Part shown: positions 61,121 to 64,000 of the stretch, in pieces
Layout: the number at the start of each line of letters is the position of its first letter
How positions within the stretch are numbered: the stretch's first letter is position 1
Origin: Lachnospiraceae bacterium
GTDB lineage: Bacteria > Bacillota > Clostridia > Lachnospirales > Lachnospiraceae
Direction of reading: 5' to 3'
NCBI GenBank assembly: GCA_015057625.1
Contig: SVDZ01000006.1
Span: 1-64,000 of the forward strand
Length of the DNA: 64,000 nucleotides
Made by a program: the position numbers and the translations under genes
Notes under the pieces: generated by a model
What the model was told of the DNA's origin: nothing
What the model saw: only the letters and a program-made list of their open reading frames with translations
Database searches by the model: none

Positions 61121-62464
61121 TTATTTATTTCTTATGTTTTCAATTGACTCCATACTTCCACCGCCGTGGTCGTCTTTTGCCCTGAACTTGCCTTTCTCGA
61201 CAAGTCTTAGGAATGCATCAACTACATCCGGTGCAAGCTGTGTTCCCGATACGTCTTTAATAATTGATACTGCTTTATCAAAATTCATACGGGAACGATA
61301 TGGTCGGTCTGAATACATAGCATCAAAACAATCTGCCACTGCAAGTATTTGTGCGACACGAGGTATCTCATCACCTTTGAGGCCGTTTGGATATCCTCTT
61401 CCATCCGGTCTCTCATGATGGGACTGAGCCCCAACTGCAATCTCCGGCATAAGACTGATATTTTTTAGTACCTCATATCCTCTGGCTGCGTGTGACTTAA
61501 TAAGATCAAACTCCTCGTCTGTAAGTTTTCCGGGCTTATTCAGTACACTGTCAGGAATTCCTACCTTTCCTATATCATGAAGTAAGGCGATATTGTAAAA
61601 TTTCTCAACTTCCTCTTCATCGTATCCAAGTTCCTCTGCAAGCATCTTTGTGTATACCGCAACTCGAACTGAATGACCTCTGGTGTAGGAATCCTTCAAA
61701 TCGACTACCTTCGCAAAGGCTTCTATAAGTTCACGAAGCAGTTCTTTGTCTCTATCTCTTTGGGCAATAAGCATATCCGTCTCATCTGCTTTTCTTGCTA
61801 CAGTAGAAAGTCTTGCTGCAATTATCATACATCCAAGACAGAATATGATTGCGATAACTCCAACCTGTTTAACATAGTTCTTAACATAGTCGTTGATGCC
61901 AAGCATAGAAATATCACATCCGACATAAGCCTTACAATTACCGTCTGAATCAAGTATAGGTTCATATTGGGTAAGAAGCCATCCATAGGTGTCATTGCTC
62001 TCTATAATGTCCATATTTCCACCTGACAACAATGTTGGAACATATTTCTCAAAACTTGGATCAAAAGGAATAACCTCTCCAAGTGAATTTGCCATGACCT
62101 CCGGAAGTTCGTCATATTTTTCAAGTTCGCTGGATGAAGTATCGAAATCAAACACTACGTGACAACCATCTTCTTTAATCTGATACACATATAAATACTG
62201 AATATAAGGAGTATTGTTTAAGATACTCTCAAGTACTATGGCCGTATCGCCATATTCTTCATCCGCTCCCTGCTCCAGCCATGAGTCTATCTTATCGCCG
62301 TCCACCTGCTCTGCTGCCAGTTTAGATGCATTGACAATTATTCTCTCTCTATAAGATCGTGTCGTTTTGTTAAAAATGGACACACCCGTATAAACTACTG
62401 CGCCTACAGTAAATAATACCAACACTCCCAAAAAAAGCATCAATCTGTCATGTCGTCTTTTCAA
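61121..62464 (-). CDS. Membrane-bound HD-GYP domain phosphodiesterase
   Basis: This likely cyclic-di-GMP (or related) phosphodiesterase has 447 residues. A TTG start at 62464 has AAAGGGGGAG upstream. A membrane segment near 8-32 and a second near 200-220 enclose an extracellular sensor domain of about 165 residues (YVGCDIS suggests a Cache-type fold). The cytoplasmic HD-GYP domain (about 245-430) has LLHDIGKVGIPD with the HD metal pair, then HHERPDGRGYPNGL with the GYP motif and VADCFDAMYSDRPYR. It is a single gene and probably links an external ligand to second-messenger turnover. Confidence 0.92.
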   Translation of the reverse strand: MKRRHDRLMLFLGVLVLFTVGAVVYTGVSIFNKTTRSYRERIIVNASKLAAEQVDGDKIDSWLEQGADEEYGDTAIVLESILNNTPYIQYLYVYQIKEDGCHVVFDFDTSSSELEKYDELPEVMANSLGEVIPFDPSFEKYVPTLLSGGNMDIIESNDTYGWLLTQYEPILDSDGNCKAYVGCDISMLGINDYVKNYVKQVGVIAIIFCLGCMIIAARLSTVARKADETDMLIAQRDRDKELLRELIEAFAKVVDLKDSYTRGHSVRVAVYTKMLAEELGYDEEEVEKFYNIALLHDIGKVGIPDSVLNKPGKLTDEEFDLIKSHAARGYEVLKNISLMPEIAVGAQSHHERPDGRGYPNGLKGDEIPRVAQILAVADCFDAMYSDRPYRSRMNFDKAVSIIKDVSGTQLAPDVVDAFLRLVEKGKFRAKDDHGGGSMESIENIRNK

Positions 62465-62580
62465 TAAGGGCTCCCCCTTTCACAAACGAATATATCTAGA
62501 AAAGTATATATTCATAGCCGTTCCCGTTCTTCATGTTCTTATCGTAAATTATAACATAATCAGATATTATTTACTACAAT

Positions 62581-64000
62581 TTAGTTGTATTGTTTTGCCT
62601 GTGTATTGTACATAAGCGCATAAAAACCATCTTTTATTGACATAAGAGAATCATGAGTTCCCTCCTCGATAATCCGGCCGTCATCAAATACGATTATTCT
62701 GTCACAAAATCTGCAGGATGACAATCTATGTGAAATGTAAACTGCTGTTTTGTTATTAACCAGTTTATCAAAGTTATTGTACACCTCGTACTCTGACAAT
62801 GGGTCTAATGCAGCTGTCGGCTCATCTAGAACAACAATAGGTGAATTTCTGTAAATCGCTCTGGCAATGGCCATCTTCTGACCCTGACCTCCTGAAGGCT
62901 CAACACCTGACTCCACAAAGAATTTGTAAATATAGGTGTCATCCTTATCCGGCAGACTGTTCACCCAGTCTGCAATTCCTGAAATATCATATATTTCATT
63001 CATGTCTTTTTCATTTTCGTCAAATATTGTTATATTTTCCTTTAATGTAAATGCAAATAATCTAAAGTCCTGGAACACAACAGATAACAGTTTCATATAT
63101 TCTTTAAAGGAATACTCTCTGATATCCTTTCCTCCGACTAAAATCTCACCCTCAAAGTCCTCATACATCTTGCAGAGAAGTTTGATAAATGTAGTCTTTC
63201 CGGCACCGTTTTGTCCCACTATGGAAAGATGCTCTCCCGCCTTAATCTTTGTGCTGACATTCTTAAGAATGTACTTTTCTGTTCGAGGATATTTGAAACT
63301 TACATTTCTAAACTCAATCTCAACTTCTTTAGGCATTTCAAATTCTTTACCGTCAGTACTCTCAACAAACATGTCCTCTTTGTCAAATGTGTTCTCAACA
63401 AATTCAACATAATAAATCAAAACTGATGCAGTATAAGACAGCTGTGAAAAGGCATTTATTATTCCAAACAGTGAATTATTAAATTTTCCGGTTGCATTGA
63501 AGAGACTGGAAAAATCACCAATGGTAATAGCTTTCTTTATTACGTTAACACCTAAAAGAATATACACAACAATGTTTGATACATTCTGCAATCCTGAAAA
63601 GCCTGAAAACAACGCATTAACTTTCAGGTCTATTTTTCTGAGCATTGAGTAATAACCTTTTGTATTATCAACCAATTTATCCAGGAAAATATCCCCTGCA
63701 TTATACAATCTGATGTCTTTTGCGTATCTTTGATCTTGAAGTTCAGTATTATAATAATCTGTCACTCTTTCAACTTTTGAAATATTCTTAAAAAAGTTAC
63801 CTCTCAATTCATTTACCTTTTTGTTGACAAACATATTAACAACAAAACAAATAGTAACCGGAATCAAAAGAAATGGAACCTTGGTGCATACAATAGTAAC
63901 CACTCCAAGTGCAATACAGGTATTTGAAATAATATTTACTATGGGATTTATCAATCCGTTAATGCTGTCTGTCTCATTTAAAGCCTTCTGTGCATTTTTA
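62581..64000 (-). CDS. ABC exporter, fused membrane and ATPase domains (partial)
   Basis: The frame is open to the window edge, so the 5' part is missing. At least 472 residues are visible. The N-terminal visible half has membrane segments (PFLLIPVTICFVVNMFVN and others). The ATPase part has Walker A VGQNGAGKTTFIKLL, signature SGGQGQKMAIARAI, Walker B PIVVLDEPTAALD and the H-loop YISHRLSS. This is a type IV half-exporter of the MsbA/LmrA kind. Its substrate cannot be told: peptide, lipid or drug. No second half-exporter gene is in the window; one may lie to the right. Confidence 0.92.
   Translation of the reverse strand, partial: KNAQKALNETDSINGLINPIVNIISNTCIALGVVTIVCTKVPFLLIPVTICFVVNMFVNKKVNELRGNFFKNISKVERVTDYYNTELQDQRYAKDIRLYNAGDIFLDKLVDNTKGYYSMLRKIDLKVNALFSGFSGLQNVSNIVVYILLGVNVIKKAITIGDFSSLFNATGKFNNSLFGIINAFSQLSYTASVLIYYVEFVENTFDKEDMFVESTDGKEFEMPKEVEIEFRNVSFKYPRTEKYILKNVSTKIKAGEHLSIVGQNGAGKTTFIKLLCKMYEDFEGEILVGGKDIREYSFKEYMKLLSVVFQDFRLFAFTLKENITIFDENEKDMNEIYDISGIADWVNSLPDKDDTYIYKFFVESGVEPSGGQGQKMAIARAIYRNSPIVVLDEPTAALDPLSEYEVYNNFDKLVNNKTAVYISHRLSSCRFCDRIIVFDDGRIIEEGTHDSLMSIKDGFYALMYNTQAKQYN

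Overview
The window looks like chromosome from a low-GC Clostridia, most likely a Lachnospiraceae relative (Lachnospira/Butyrivibrio/Roseburia-like). This rests on strong AGGAGG-type ribosome binding sites, two YesMN/CUT1 sugar-uptake modules without their own ATPase, a family II CBS-pyrophosphatase, and large secreted enzymes with Thr/Glu-rich linkers and a Lys-rich C-terminal beta module. The genus is inference. About 37 genes are supported, 33 of them on the minus strand. No tRNA, rRNA, prophage, IS element or classical CRISPR array was seen.

Layout. 1-830: hairpin repeat array, foldback element and a three-way-junction fold. 831-12136 (minus): a probable chitobiose/GlcNAc locus with GH94 phosphorylase, phosphohexomutase, sensor kinase, lipoprotein and two permeases, AraC-type regulator and NagB. 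12137-14927: hairpin-rich spacer, serine hydrolase, small membrane protein, DUF624 protein. 14928-15807: second array and foldback. 15808-19142: second CUT1 transporter. 19447-31432: beta-CASP hydrolase, glycerol-1-phosphate dehydrogenase-like enzyme, TetR with RND exporter, secreted transglutaminase-like protein, M18 and M20 peptidases. 31596-41501: galactokinase, CBS-pyrophosphatase, GH16 laminarinase, receiver/winged-helix regulator, and an XRE-UDP-glucose dehydrogenase fusion. 41628-44909: S8 protease. 45237-46290: two arrays around a third foldback. 46371-64000: GH18 chitinase, aquaporin, flotillin, small HTH protein, second S8 protease, LytTR/membrane pair, HerA-like ATPase, FMN reductase, HD-GYP protein and a partial ABC exporter.

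How the genes fit. Chitinase, CUT1 importer, a GH94 protein whose motifs fit diacetylchitobiose phosphorylase, a hexose-phosphate mutase and NagB form most of a phosphorolytic chitin route; NagA and the shared ATPase would lie elsewhere. The GH16 enzyme, two S8 proteases and the transglutaminase-like protein add a secreted polymer-degrading set.

The most unusual signal is non-coding. Three intergenic loci carry tandem arrays with 62-65 bp periods. The repeat sequences differ between loci, but each array abuts a related 200-250 bp foldback element. Repeat copies nearest the foldback are most alike and distal ones decay. The foldback apex keeps its stem while its sequence changes. No protein in the window obviously belongs to this system.
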